NCBI RefSeq assembly: GCF_030546805.1
Contig: NZ_JAUOPC010000001.1
Location: 394,081-458,080 of the forward strand
Reading direction: 5' to 3'
From: Cyclobacterium sp. 1_MG-2023
GTDB taxonomy: Bacteria; Bacteroidota; Bacteroidia; Cytophagales; Cyclobacteriaceae
DNA length: 64,000 nucleotides
In this document: positions 55,502-64,000 of the stretch, piece by piece
Layout: the number at the start of each line of letters is the position of its first letter
How positions within the stretch are numbered: position 1 is the first letter of the stretch
Notes under the pieces: model-generated
The model's database searches: none
What the model was told of the DNA's origin: nothing
Seen by the model: the letters and a program-made list of their open reading frames with translations, nothing else
Position numbers and translations under genes: made by a program

Positions 55502-56371
55502 TTGATCCCATTTATTGAAAATAATTCTTCCATAAGGAAAGCTTTTCACTGTATTTCTTTTTTTGCAATGTTAATAGGATTTGCAAGTCCAACTTTTGCA
55601 ATTAACCCTGATCGGGAATATATCAGGACTCCTGACTCCGTTGCTTGGAATTATGAACAGTTGAGCATTACAACAAAAGATCATTTTCAGTTAAACACAT
55701 GGATCTACGAAGCAAATAAAGAGAACAATAAAGACACTGTAATTGTCCTAGCCTATCCGGATGCTGGCAATATGTCCTATTTTGTCTACCAGGCGGCTAT
55801 TCTAGCCAATGCAGGCTATACGGTAGTAACATTTGATTATAGAGGTTTTGGTAAAAGTGACGATTTTGAAATTGAACGAGAATACCTTTACTACACAGAA
55901 TTTGCATGGGACCTCGAAGCTGTGGTGGATACCATTGCTGAAAAGTTTAATGATAGTAAAATTGGTGTTTTGGGAATGTCCATGGGGACAACAATTGCTT
56001 CTCGAGCTTTTCCAAGTATAAAGGATAAAGTTGATTTTATAATTGGAGAGGGTTATGTAACGGATACCTCAGCTATCATTGAGCGCTATAAAGCATTGGA
56101 GAAGAACCTGATTCTCCCTGAAAAGCCTAAAAAATACAAGAAAGCAATAAAAGCCATTGACATTCCACTATTGATCTTTACAGCATCTAATGACACGATA
56201 ACCACCCACCAGGATGCTGAATCCCTTTACCAGTTACTTGGTCAAAATTGTGAAGTCGTGAAATATTCAGGAGAGCACCTGACAGGATTCCAGGTAGACT
56301 ATGAATACAAAGGTTTCGGTGGTTGGTATGTCGAGCAAATCAATTTCTTTTTAGACAATGCGGCATCCTAA
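55502..56371 (+). CDS. Secreted alpha/beta hydrolase
   Basis: This 289-residue hydrolase starts with a TTG whose frame gives a signal peptide (KAFHCISFFAMLIGFASPTF, then A). It has the nucleophile elbow GMSMG in GVLGMSMGTTIA, an early strand-turn TVIVLAYPDAGN, and LLIFTASNDTITT (Asp) and SGEHLTGF (His) as the triad's other members. It resembles the BEM46/DUF-type serine hydrolases. The substrate is unknown. An ATG at 55568 would remove most of the signal peptide and is less likely. The next gene on this strand starts about 200 bp downstream. Confidence 0.8.
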   Translation: MIPFIENNSSIRKAFHCISFFAMLIGFASPTFAINPDREYIRTPDSVAWNYEQLSITTKDHFQLNTWIYEANKENNKDTVIVLAYPDAGNMSYFVYQAAILANAGYTVVTFDYRGFGKSDDFEIEREYLYYTEFAWDLEAVVDTIAEKFNDSKIGVLGMSMGTTIASRAFPSIKDKVDFIIGEGYVTDTSAIIERYKALEKNLILPEKPKKYKKAIKAIDIPLLIFTASNDTITTHQDAESLYQLLGQNCEVVKYSGEHLTGFQVDYEYKGFGGWYVEQINFFLDNAAS

Positions 56372-56567
56372 AGTCAAAAAAGCTATACTTAACTGAATCC
56401 ATTATCCAGCATAAAAAAGGATAATAACTGTTCATATGGCATTAAGCATGGAAATGCTAGACTACATTAACAGCCAATAAGGAAATTTAGCAGAAATCTT
56501 GTTTACTTTGAATGAGCACAATGAGATTCATTTACCAATGTGGAACTGCCACAGACAAACGATACCA

Positions 56568-57725
56568 ATGAAAAAAACATTATTATTCTCCTTCTTTTTT
56601 ATTTTGATGCTGGTGAACACTCAAGCACAAGAAGTTAAAATCCCAAGCCACTGGCCCGATGCTTTCTTTTCTGGAGATCATGGAAAAATGCATGTACAAG
56701 GCATGGCTTTGGATAAGAAAAACGGATTCATTTACCTTTCTTTTACAGATAGGTTGGTTAAAATGAATCTATCTGGCCGAATGGTAGGAAGTGTTAGCGG
56801 TTTTATCGGTCACCTGGGAGATTTAGATTTCAATGATGAAGATGGTAGAATCTACGGTTCTTTGGAGTATAAAAATGATGCGATAGGTAAAGGGATCAAA
56901 AAGACTTTAGGAAAGGAAGAGAATGCTGGAGTTAATGGATTCTATATTGCCATTTTTGATGGGGCCAAAATCGTACATTCAGATATGGATGCCGAAACAG
57001 AGGACTTGCTGCGTACGGTATATTTAACAGAGGTTGTGCAAGATTACGAAGCTGAGGTAGCTGTAGGTGACAACCTTATATCGCACCGATTTGCCTGTTC
57101 AGGAATCGATGGACTTACCTTCGCCCCTTCCATAGGCAGCTCTAATCTTGATAAAAAATATTTGTATGTTGCCTATGGTATTTATGGTGATTTAGAAAGG
57201 GATGACAATGACCATCAGGTAATATTAAAGTATGATGTCTCAAATTGGAGTAAATATGAAAAACAACTATCGCAAGATAACTTGCATACTTCAGGTCCTA
57301 AAAAACCATTGGAAAAGTATTTTGTAAAAACCGGCAATACCCGTTATGGTATCCAAAACCTGGCCTATGATTCACTTACTGGAAATTTATTTGCCGCAGT
57401 TTATAAGGGATCCAAAACCCAATTTCCAAATTTTGATTTATTCGTTATTGATGGCCATAAAAAGCCTAGGAGAAGCCAAATTCCTTCCGATAATAAAAAA
57501 ATAAAAGTCAAAACTTTGTCAATGCTACAAGCTGGGCCTAAGGATTCTGATACAGGTATTCGTGGTTGGCATTTTAAATGGGGAGCGACAGGCATACAGC
57601 CTTTGGGTGATGGTTTGTTTTATATATCCCACAATGAAAAAGGCGATAATGGATTACAGCGGACTACCTTGTATAAATACAGATGGGTAGGCGATTCCCA
57701 AAATTCATTTATCAGAGAAAATTGA
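56568..57725 (+). CDS. Secreted protein, possibly beta-propeller, unknown
   Basis: The frame opens at a TTG at 56499, but the ATG at 56568 gives a proper signal peptide (MKKTLLFSFFFILMLVNTQA) and 385 residues. The body is rich in beta-type segments (MALDKKNGFIYLSFTDRLVK, GHLGDLDFNDEDGRIYGSLE, GIQNLAYDSLTGNLFAAVYK), suggesting a propeller. It lies on the same strand about 200 bp after the alpha/beta hydrolase and just before three repeat copies. No enzymatic motif is identified; the family is not recognised. Confidence 0.7.
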   Translation: MKKTLLFSFFFILMLVNTQAQEVKIPSHWPDAFFSGDHGKMHVQGMALDKKNGFIYLSFTDRLVKMNLSGRMVGSVSGFIGHLGDLDFNDEDGRIYGSLEYKNDAIGKGIKKTLGKEENAGVNGFYIAIFDGAKIVHSDMDAETEDLLRTVYLTEVVQDYEAEVAVGDNLISHRFACSGIDGLTFAPSIGSSNLDKKYLYVAYGIYGDLERDDNDHQVILKYDVSNWSKYEKQLSQDNLHTSGPKKPLEKYFVKTGNTRYGIQNLAYDSLTGNLFAAVYKGSKTQFPNFDLFVIDGHKKPRRSQIPSDNKKIKVKTLSMLQAGPKDSDTGIRGWHFKWGATGIQPLGDGLFYISHNEKGDNGLQRTTLYKYRWVGDSQNSFIREN

Positions 57726-57743
57726 ATTCCGATTTTAAATGAA

Positions 57744-57900
57744 GATTTTGTCAGCATTGTTGCAGAAAAAAGGCAACAATACCGCCAAAATCGATTGACG
57801 TTGGATTTCCAATCCGGTGGCTCATCCCTCCGGCTATAATAATATCACCCCTACCAGGGTTTTCCGTTGGCATAAAGTTTAATGTATGGTTCGGTAAAGG
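57744..57900. repeat. Multi-hairpin interspersed repeat, copy 2
   Basis: Hairpin 1 (57744-57792) matches copy 1 closely. Hairpin 2 is CCGG...CCGG at about 57814-57832. Hairpin 3 is ACCCCT-ACC-AGGGT. It ends with ATGTATGGTTCGGTAAA, which has a counterpart in copy 4. Confidence 0.8.
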
Positions 57901-57913
57901 ACTGTGCCGTTGT

Positions 57914-58030
57914 GATTTTGTCAGCATTGTTGCGGAAATGGCAAAAATACCGCCAAAATCGATTGACGTCTACTTCACTAATCCGGTAGTTGGGGCCACC
58001 GGCTATAATCAAGTCACCCTTAAAGGAGTT
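57914..58030. repeat. Multi-hairpin interspersed repeat, copy 3
   Basis: Hairpin 1 (57914-57960) has a changed loop. Hairpin 2 reads CCGGTAG...CACCGG and hairpin 3 ACCCTTAAAGGAGT. It starts only 14 bp after copy 2 in the same orientation. Confidence 0.75.
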
Positions 58031-58387
58031 TACGGTTATAGTAAAGATCAAAATTTTGCTTTAATAGGAAGAGTTGCAAGTTCGGTAAATGGTCCAATTG
58101 GCTAAATAGCTTTAGGTATGTCATTGAATCTCGACAAAGAAACTCTTTTATAACCACATGTTATTTCAGGTATTTTCGGCCTTCAAAGCTTATTGTTTTT
58201 GGAGATGGATGGAGGGCGTTAAAAAAATGAATTAGCTCCAATAAGGAGATCCATTGATTTTTAGCCCGAAATTCAGCTCCAAAAATCAAATGATGGATAC
58301 GCTAATGATCTATTTTCCCTAAACCTAAACCATCATTTGAAATAAGATATGACAGCCTTGATTTTTTTGGTTCGTTTTTAAGTCAAG

Positions 58388-58443
58388 CCTGCCCTGATTT
58401 ATAATTCCCTCAGGGCCTGCCCTGATTTATAACTCTCTCAGGG
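58388..58443. repeat. Tandem duplication of a 28-bp hairpin unit
   Basis: Two adjacent 28-bp units (CCTGCCCTGATTTATAA, then about 6 variable bases and TCAGGG), each able to pair CCCTGA with TCAGGG. The two differ at two positions. Confidence 0.7.
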
Positions 58444-58540
58444 GAAAAAATGAACAGTGGGAATAATGAAAAATTAACCAGTCAGGTGAGACCAGGATTA
58501 CAAGGTCAATTCATTTCCATAAGAAAACGTTCGTCAGAGA

Positions 58541-58697
58541 GATTTTGTCAGCATTGTTGCAGAAAAAAAGGCAACAATACCGCCAAAATCGATTGACGTT
58601 GGATTTCCAATCCGGTGGCTCATGCCAACGGCTACAAAAATATCACCCCTAAAGGGGTTCTTTATAGTCAAATAATTAATATGCGGTTCGATAAACC
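58541..58697. repeat. Multi-hairpin interspersed repeat, copy 4
   Basis: This is the best-formed copy. Hairpin 1 is 58541-58590; hairpin 2 is CCGGTGGC-TCAT-GCCAACGG; hairpin 3 is CACCCCT-AA-AGGGGT. It ends with ATATGCGGTTCGATAAA, the counterpart of the copy 2 tail. Confidence 0.8.
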
Positions 58698-58769
58698 CAA
58701 ACCATATTATTTTTAAAACCGGTGTATACCCATCCCTGAGTTGTCTCGTTTACTTAAGCATATAAAACC

Positions 58770-58803
58770 AAAAAAAACCGTGGATGAAAATCCACGGTTT
58801 TTT
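58770..58803. terminator. Bidirectional terminator after the PUL operon
   Basis: AACCGTGGAT/ATCCACGGTT forms a perfect stem with an A-run before and a T-run after. It lies about 50 bp after the stop of the last gene of the SusC-to-sialidase operon. Confidence 0.85.
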
Positions 58804-58850
58804 AAACTTTTTTGTACTCCCAACACTATAAATGATTGAAAATTAACACT

Positions 58851-60029
58851 TTACTTAATCTTTCTAAACTTCTTGATTTTATGAAAGGTAAGGAAGTTGG
58901 CATCATGGTTATTGTGTGCACCTCCTACCCCATCATCATAGGCAGTTCTGGATAAGAAAAGAATGTCTTTCCCATTAAACACCCAATCAACGTATTGAAA
59001 ACCATGATTTTTTATGTCATCATGCTGCAACAACACCTTTTTTTGTTCCCAATGAATTAAATCAGGAGAAGAGAACAAGGCCTGAGTATTCCGGATACCT
59101 GCAGGGTTGGTTCGGTCTGTGGACTGTTTAATTGATTCCGGAATAACATTGGCAATGGTCCAATACAAGTCACTTTTCTCATCATAGCGGATGGTGAATT
59201 TTTTACTACCTCCAGGAAATTTGATGAAACCTGTTTCCGGATCAAAAGTGGCTTTTTTACCATCAGCACTTATTTTTACTCGGGCAGCTTTTTCTTCTAA
59301 TGTAGAGCGGTCATCTACACGTAATATGTCCCACACTTGACCTTCTTTGTCCACAACTGCATTGCCTTCTAACCAGCCACCAAAGTTGCCATCCAAATAA
59401 GTAGAATCATAGTATAAGACATTACTACTTGTCCAATTATCAGCCTTTAATAAATCCGAACCAATAGGTGCAGAAAGCATAAAAGCCCCATATCTTTTAC
59501 CCCATTTCTTGATTGGCCCCATGGCACTTTCCATGGCTCTCCATATTCTACCATCGTGTTCAATGATGGGCATTGGTGCACAATGGTACTCCCCTTCGAG
59601 AATTAAGCCATTGTTACCATCTGTGGGTTCTGTCCAGGTTTTTCCACCATCATCTGAGCGCCTCACTAGCGTATTTCCATGATGCCTGTCCGGGCCAATT
59701 AACCAAAGTGTCCCTTGGTTCACAAAAAGTTTGGACCAAAATGCGCCATCTATTTCAGCAATTTCTTTCCAGGATTTCCCTTTGTTGCTAGAGCTATAGA
59801 TTTTAGAAGTTGCACGCACATGTTCATTGGACTCAGGTCCAAAATAATCATGAGATGCTACGTAATCTCCATTGGGTAAAATGGCCAGACTTGGAGATCC
59901 AATGTATTTGCCAGAGGAAGCAGGGCTATAGGCCACTACTACACCGGGTACTTTTGAATCATCAAATTCCTGAGCGGTCAAGCCAAAACCGGAAAATAAA
60001 ACTGTAATTAGAATCGCTACTATTTTCAT
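58851..60029 (-). CDS. Secreted BNR/sialidase-fold protein, last gene of the PUL operon
   Basis: This 392-residue protein has a signal peptide (MKIVAILITVLFSGFGLTAQ). Two Asp boxes are visible, SSNKGKSW (degenerate, 80-87) and SDDGGKTW (125-132), with further propeller strands behind. It belongs to the exo-alpha-sialidase/BNR-repeat superfamily, in which some members act on other uronic or ulosonic sugars, so neuraminidase activity is not certain. The start codon shares one base with the sulfatase stop (TAATG). A strong terminator follows. Confidence 0.82.
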   Translation of the reverse strand: MKIVAILITVLFSGFGLTAQEFDDSKVPGVVVAYSPASSGKYIGSPSLAILPNGDYVASHDYFGPESNEHVRATSKIYSSSNKGKSWKEIAEIDGAFWSKLFVNQGTLWLIGPDRHHGNTLVRRSDDGGKTWTEPTDGNNGLILEGEYHCAPMPIIEHDGRIWRAMESAMGPIKKWGKRYGAFMLSAPIGSDLLKADNWTSSNVLYYDSTYLDGNFGGWLEGNAVVDKEGQVWDILRVDDRSTLEEKAARVKISADGKKATFDPETGFIKFPGGSKKFTIRYDEKSDLYWTIANVIPESIKQSTDRTNPAGIRNTQALFSSPDLIHWEQKKVLLQHDDIKNHGFQYVDWVFNGKDILFLSRTAYDDGVGGAHNNHDANFLTFHKIKKFRKIK

Positions 60030-61552
60030 TATTTTAAGTTTGTTTGTGTATTTATTCGTGGAAAACGCGCATTGGATACATACAGCCGATCCAAAAGCGC
60101 CTCTTTCATTCTATTAGCTTCCCAGGGGCGCGCCTTGCTAAGATCAATCGATTCACCGGAGTCATTTTCAAGATCATAAAGCTCCATTTGGTCTCTGTCA
60201 AAAAAGTAAATCAATTTCATCTTTCCCTTACGGATAGCCGCTTGAGGTCTAGTCTGACTAGTTTTACCATCTTCCACACCAATGTCTTCCAGTGCTTCAT
60301 CGTACTTTTTCCCCTCCGGGTGGTAGTAAGGAAAATACCAAAACAAGGGCTTTTCTCTTGCTATATTCTTTCCTGCTAACAAAGGAAGAATGGATTGCCC
60401 GTCCAGCTTTTCCATATTTACCATCTTTCCTCCTCCAATTTCCATAAAAGTTGGCCAAAAGTCAGTTTGAATTACAGGACTGGCTGAAATACTGTTCGCA
60501 GTAACCTTCCCAGGCCAGGAAACAAGCATGGGTATTCGAATACCTGCCTCATATAAATTCCATTTACTCCCTCTATAGGGTGCATGAGAGGCATACCTTG
60601 GATGGCCTCCATTGTCTGAAGTAAATATTACCAATGTGTTCTCCCTTTGCCCTGATTTATCGAGGGCTTCCATTACCTGTCCCACATAATGGTCCAGCAA
60701 TTCTATATTGGCGGCATATCGAAGCTCTTCTTCACTTAAATTTCGTTTGGCTTTTGCCTTGTATTTTTTCTCAATCCATTCTAAACCTTTCAGGTGCGGT
60801 GTGTGAACAAAATAATGACTGACCATTAAGAAAAAGGGGGATTCGCGCTTTTTTTCAATGAATTTTACCGCCTCAGTGGTTAATAAATCCTCAGGATATT
60901 GCCCTTCTTTAAGTTCTGTTAATGACTTAGTTCCACTATAAGGATGCGAACCAAAGGTTTCTTTTGCCGTGTCAAAGCCCTGTTGTGCAGGACCATGAGT
61001 TAAACTCCAGCCCTTGTAAACTTTATTATGTGAAGCCACATGCCATTTTCCCACTATACCTGTGTCGTAACCAAGCCCTTTAAGTCCTTCTGCCACAGTA
61101 ATCTCATCTAGGGGAAGGTTTAAGGTAATAGGGGGAGAAATAAGCTTTTTATTTTTAAAAAGGGCTATCCATCGTTCATCCTCCCAATCCAGACTATCTT
61201 CTTTGAATTTGGTCACAAACTCAAAATTAAGCCTTGCAGGAGATTTCCCTGTTAGCAAAGCAGCCCTGGCAGGTGAGCATAATGGTGCTGAGGAATAGGC
61301 ATTCGTAAAACTCATACCTGATTTAATGAGAAGGTCAATATTGGGGGTTTCCGCAATTGATTTCCCACTGGCACCCGGAAAACTGGCAATATCACCATAG
61401 CCCAAATCATCTACATAGATCAAAAGGATATTGGGTTGCTCAGGGGAATCTTGTGGAAAAACCACTTTGCCTTCAGCACCAAAAATGGTGCCTAGGCAAA
61501 AGGTCATGAGCAAGCGCTTTTTCAAAATATTAATGGGTTTAATATCCTTCAT
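60029..61552 (-). CDS. Formylglycine-dependent sulfatase
   Basis: This 507-residue member of the arylsulfatase family has the modification motif C92-S-P94-A-R96 in APLCSPARAALLTGKSPARL, where Cys92 would be converted to formylglycine by an anaerobic or aerobic maturase located elsewhere. Metal ligands include Asp48-Asp49 (LIYVDDLGYGD) and a C-terminal VIFTSDNGGH. It removes sulfate from a sulfated glycan, which fits marine polysaccharides. The start overlaps the SusD stop by 14 bases, so translation is coupled. An N-terminal signal peptide is probable (MTFCLGTIFG). Confidence 0.92.
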   Translation of the reverse strand: MKDIKPINILKKRLLMTFCLGTIFGAEGKVVFPQDSPEQPNILLIYVDDLGYGDIASFPGASGKSIAETPNIDLLIKSGMSFTNAYSSAPLCSPARAALLTGKSPARLNFEFVTKFKEDSLDWEDERWIALFKNKKLISPPITLNLPLDEITVAEGLKGLGYDTGIVGKWHVASHNKVYKGWSLTHGPAQQGFDTAKETFGSHPYSGTKSLTELKEGQYPEDLLTTEAVKFIEKKRESPFFLMVSHYFVHTPHLKGLEWIEKKYKAKAKRNLSEEELRYAANIELLDHYVGQVMEALDKSGQRENTLVIFTSDNGGHPRYASHAPYRGSKWNLYEAGIRIPMLVSWPGKVTANSISASPVIQTDFWPTFMEIGGGKMVNMEKLDGQSILPLLAGKNIAREKPLFWYFPYYHPEGKKYDEALEDIGVEDGKTSQTRPQAAIRKGKMKLIYFFDRDQMELYDLENDSGESIDLSKARPWEANRMKEALLDRLYVSNARFPRINTQTNLK

Positions 61553-63020
61553 TTTGAACTAGAAGTGGATTTGCATCCATGGTTGCAAACGGAATTGGAT
61601 ATAATCTATGATAGGGTTTGGCATTTGTCGCACCTCTGGCATGAGCAAACTCTATTAACTTATCCATTCTAATCAAATCTAACCTTCTTTTTCCTTCAGA
61701 ATAAAATTCCCATCCTCGTTCATCCAGCACCTGCATCCTCAACTCTTCCTTTGAGGAAAAATCATTAAGACTTAATGGTGTAGTAATTCCTGCTCTTTCC
61801 CGAACCCTATTGATCAAGTCAATTGATTCTTGGTTTACCCCATTTAACTCATTTAATGCCTCAGCTCTATTTAATAAGATTTCAGCAAAACGAATTTCAG
61901 GGATATCATTTCCAAATGAAGCATTTACTCCCTCAGGATCCGGCCAATATTTAAAAGACCGAGTATTATCTTCCTCATCCAATAGAGAAATTAATTCCCC
62001 ATCAGTATTTATATATTCATGTAAAATCAAATCTCTCCTTCGGTCATCTTCATCAAATGAGAAATAAAATTTATCTCTAATTCGAGATTCATTTGGCCAG
62101 TTTCTCCAAGCATTTGAAAACTCCAAACCTGTTCGAGGATCTTTAGCAAAACCTACAGGAAATGCAGTATTCATCCAACTGTTAGAAGCCCTTCTATCAG
62201 CGCTTGTTTTGGCAGGTCTTACCCAAATATACTCACTGTTTATTTCATTTTCTACTTTAAATAAATCCTCATAAATGGGAAATAATTCATAATTCCATTG
62301 GTTCATTATTTGACCAGCAAATTCAGCAGATTTTTGCCATTCTTTATTATTTAAGTAGAAATTTGATAACCAACCTTGGGCAGCAGCTTTATGAGCCCTA
62401 CCATAATTGGCTTCTTGTCCAGGATCAGGTAGATCTTCCAATGCAGCTAACAATTCGGTTTCTATAAAGTTAGCCAGTTCTTCTGAGGAAGCCCTTGGTA
62501 ATTGTACGTCATCTTCAGTAGATAACCTCAAAGGTACAGGGCCAAACTTCCAATAAAGTTTGATATAACAGGTTGCTCTTATAAACCTAGCTTCTGCAGT
62601 ATATAGTGTCTTCAGACTCTCAGATGCTTCCAATTCATCCAAGTTTTCCAAAACCAAATTGGCATTCCTTATTGCCCTATAGGGATAATCCCAATTTTGG
62701 CTTTGTAAAAGTCCAATGGAGGCATCCCAAGTAAAATTAATATACTGAACAGCCGTTGCATTTACCCCATCTCCTGTTTGATAAGCAAAATCAGTAGTCC
62801 ATTCGTCCGCCGCAAAAGTATAAATAGAGTTATTTGAGATCATATTGGAAGCGTTTGCATATGCAGCCCCCATTAAGGATTCTATTCCTTCTCTCGTTTT
62901 TAAAAAATTTTCAGGGGCCAACTGGGAATATGGGTTTTCTTCCAGATAATCTGCACAACCAAAATTAAATAATACAGTTAAGACAATAACTAAATTTCTA
63001 TATATCTTCTTGATTTTCAT
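61539..63020 (-). CDS. SusD/RagB family glycan-binding lipoprotein
   Basis: This 493-residue protein has a lipoprotein signal (LTVLFNFGC, lipid Cys at residue 22) and starts YLEENPYSQLAPENF, typical of SusD proteins. Helical TPR-like regions (YRAIRNANLVLENLDELEAS, AEARFIRATCYIKLYWKFGP) and the C-terminal RRLDLIRMDKLIEFA and HRLYPIPFATMDANPLLVQN blocks match the family. It binds a glycan at the cell surface and caps the SusC channel. It follows SusC by 12 bp and precedes the sulfatase. Confidence 0.95.
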   Translation of the reverse strand: MKIKKIYRNLVIVLTVLFNFGCADYLEENPYSQLAPENFLKTREGIESLMGAAYANASNMISNNSIYTFAADEWTTDFAYQTGDGVNATAVQYINFTWDASIGLLQSQNWDYPYRAIRNANLVLENLDELEASESLKTLYTAEARFIRATCYIKLYWKFGPVPLRLSTEDDVQLPRASSEELANFIETELLAALEDLPDPGQEANYGRAHKAAAQGWLSNFYLNNKEWQKSAEFAGQIMNQWNYELFPIYEDLFKVENEINSEYIWVRPAKTSADRRASNSWMNTAFPVGFAKDPRTGLEFSNAWRNWPNESRIRDKFYFSFDEDDRRRDLILHEYINTDGELISLLDEEDNTRSFKYWPDPEGVNASFGNDIPEIRFAEILLNRAEALNELNGVNQESIDLINRVRERAGITTPLSLNDFSSKEELRMQVLDERGWEFYSEGKRRLDLIRMDKLIEFAHARGATNAKPYHRLYPIPFATMDANPLLVQNEGY

Positions 63021-63032
63021 AATTTCAATAAT

Positions 63033-64000
63033 TTATAATGTGAAACTGATTCCTGCCAAAAATGTCCTTGAAACAGGATATGCATTCCAGTCAATCCTAA
63101 AATTTGCTCCCCCATTAGGGTTAATCGCCGGATCCATACCACTATAATTGGTAATTGTGAATAGGTTTTGTCCAGTTACATTAATCGTAGCCGCACTAAA
63201 AATGCCCCTATTGGCCGGAATGTGATAACTTAGTTTAAGGGTATTCAACCTTAAATAGGAAGCATCTTCGACTGTTAAACTATTTACACGTTTTTCACCT
63301 TGACTACTTGGGTTTACAAAAGACGGAAATTCATTAGATGGGTTTTCCGGTGTCCATCTATTTAACAAAGGTTCTGCGTACCTATTTCTCCTTACTCCGG
63401 CAGGGAAGTAGGTATCGATCAAACCATTATTAAGCATACTGGCACCTTGCACACCTTCAATAAATACATATAGATCCAATCCTTTATAGCTAATGGTATT
63501 CCCTAAAGACCAGATAAAATCTGGAAACGAATTACCAAGAACTGTTCTGTCATCTGTGTTTACTACACCATCTCCGTTAATATCTAAATATTTAATATCA
63601 CCAGGATTTACATTATCGTTAGTGGAATCAAAATCATCACCAGTCTGCCATATCCCCATTACTTTATAGCCATAAAATGACTCAAGCGGAATACCCTCTT
63701 CAATTATTGCGATTTGTCCAGTGGCTCCAGCACTTCCTGTAACGATCCTTTGAATGCCTCCAAGGTCCGTTACTTCATTTTTTAAGGTTGTGAATGCTAC
63801 GTTCGTTATCCAACTTACTTTACCTGAATTGACATTCCTAGATGTCAATGCAAACTCAAAACCTGAATTTTTAATACCACCTACATTTGTTAATTGAGAA
63901 GTGAAACCTGTTGATCGTGGAATAGGCAAAGACAACAGCATATCTGATGTGTTTTTCACATAATAATCCATGCTACCATATAGTCTATCTGCCCATAGGC
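63033..64000 (-). CDS. SusC/RagA TonB-dependent outer-membrane transporter (partial)
   Basis: Only the C-terminal 322 codons are in the window; the frame runs on past 64000 without a stop (LWADRLYGSMDYYVKNTSDM). It contains the typical late-barrel segments of SusC proteins (GGIKNSGFEFALTSRNVNSG, WQTGDDFD with the calcium-like D-x-D-G-D stretch DINGDGVVNTDD, and ASYLRLNTLKLSYHIP). The end (RTFLAGISFTL) is a normal outer-membrane C-terminus. It imports oligosaccharides with SusD. The plug and TonB box are outside. Confidence 0.95.
   Translation of the reverse strand, partial: LWADRLYGSMDYYVKNTSDMLLSLPIPRSTGFTSQLTNVGGIKNSGFEFALTSRNVNSGKVSWITNVAFTTLKNEVTDLGGIQRIVTGSAGATGQIAIIEEGIPLESFYGYKVMGIWQTGDDFDSTNDNVNPGDIKYLDINGDGVVNTDDRTVLGNSFPDFIWSLGNTISYKGLDLYVFIEGVQGASMLNNGLIDTYFPAGVRRNRYAEPLLNRWTPENPSNEFPSFVNPSSQGEKRVNSLTVEDASYLRLNTLKLSYHIPANRGIFSAATINVTGQNLFTITNYSGMDPAINPNGGANFRIDWNAYPVSRTFLAGISFTL

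Noticed and set aside
1-64000. tRNA, rRNA or known riboswitch
   Set aside because: I looked for cloverleaf, T-loop and common riboswitch cores and saw none; a covariance search would be needed to be sure.

Overview
The window reads as a chromosome segment of a marine-type member of the Bacteroidota, most like the Cyclobacteriaceae. The evidence is a SusC/SusD pair, promoters of the TAnnTTTG type, DUF5916 and DUF4038 proteins, AT-rich intergenic DNA and no recognisable tRNA or rRNA. This placement rests on gene content, not on a search.

Layout. 1-9.1 kb: secreted PIG-L deacetylase (cut by the window edge), PhyH-type dioxygenase, DUF5916 outer-membrane protein, Gfo/Idh/MocA oxidoreductase, an unknown protein and L-2-hydroxyglutarate oxidase. 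9.2-21.6 kb: mostly housekeeping, with an Hpt protein, a BaiN/HI0933-type flavoprotein, a HerA-like ATPase, a DUF4332 protein, dapD, a glycosyltransferase, a DtxR/MntR-type repressor with its own operators, a thioredoxin-like protein and mnmE. 21.6-30.1 kb: a decayed accessory island downstream of mnmE. It is bracketed by two copies of a RhuM(-Fic) gene plus a partner ORF. Between them lie a broken tyrosine recombinase, a Fic N-terminal fragment, a PadR/membrane-protein pair and small unknown genes. 30.2-39.3 kb: Crp-type regulator, MFS transporter, luciferase-like oxidoreductase, an RsbQ-like hydrolase coupled to a PAS histidine kinase, two gene remnants, OsmC and a beta-propeller-like lipoprotein. 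39.4-48.6 kb: a five-gene type I restriction-modification operon (hsdM-hsdS-unknown-AlbA/Schlafen regulator-hsdR), in which hsdM carries an in-frame DUF559 nuclease-like cassette with inverted terminal repeats. 49-64 kb: glycan and sulfate-ester catabolism, with two BNR/sialidase-fold proteins, a DUF4038 glycosidase, a phosphodiesterase-type hydrolase, an alpha/beta hydrolase and a SusC-SusD-sulfatase-sialidase operon running off the right edge.

The most unusual material is: (1) the DUF559 cassette inside hsdM; (2) the RhuM-Fic/partner-ORF array, probably once a tandem module and now split by about 7 kb of cargo; (3) a family of multi-hairpin interspersed repeats (36.4, 57.7, 57.9, 58.5 kb and perhaps 48.8 kb); (4) a separate inverted-repeat element that supplies the C-terminus of one sialidase; (5) RsbQ paired with a histidine kinase instead of a PP2C phosphatase.
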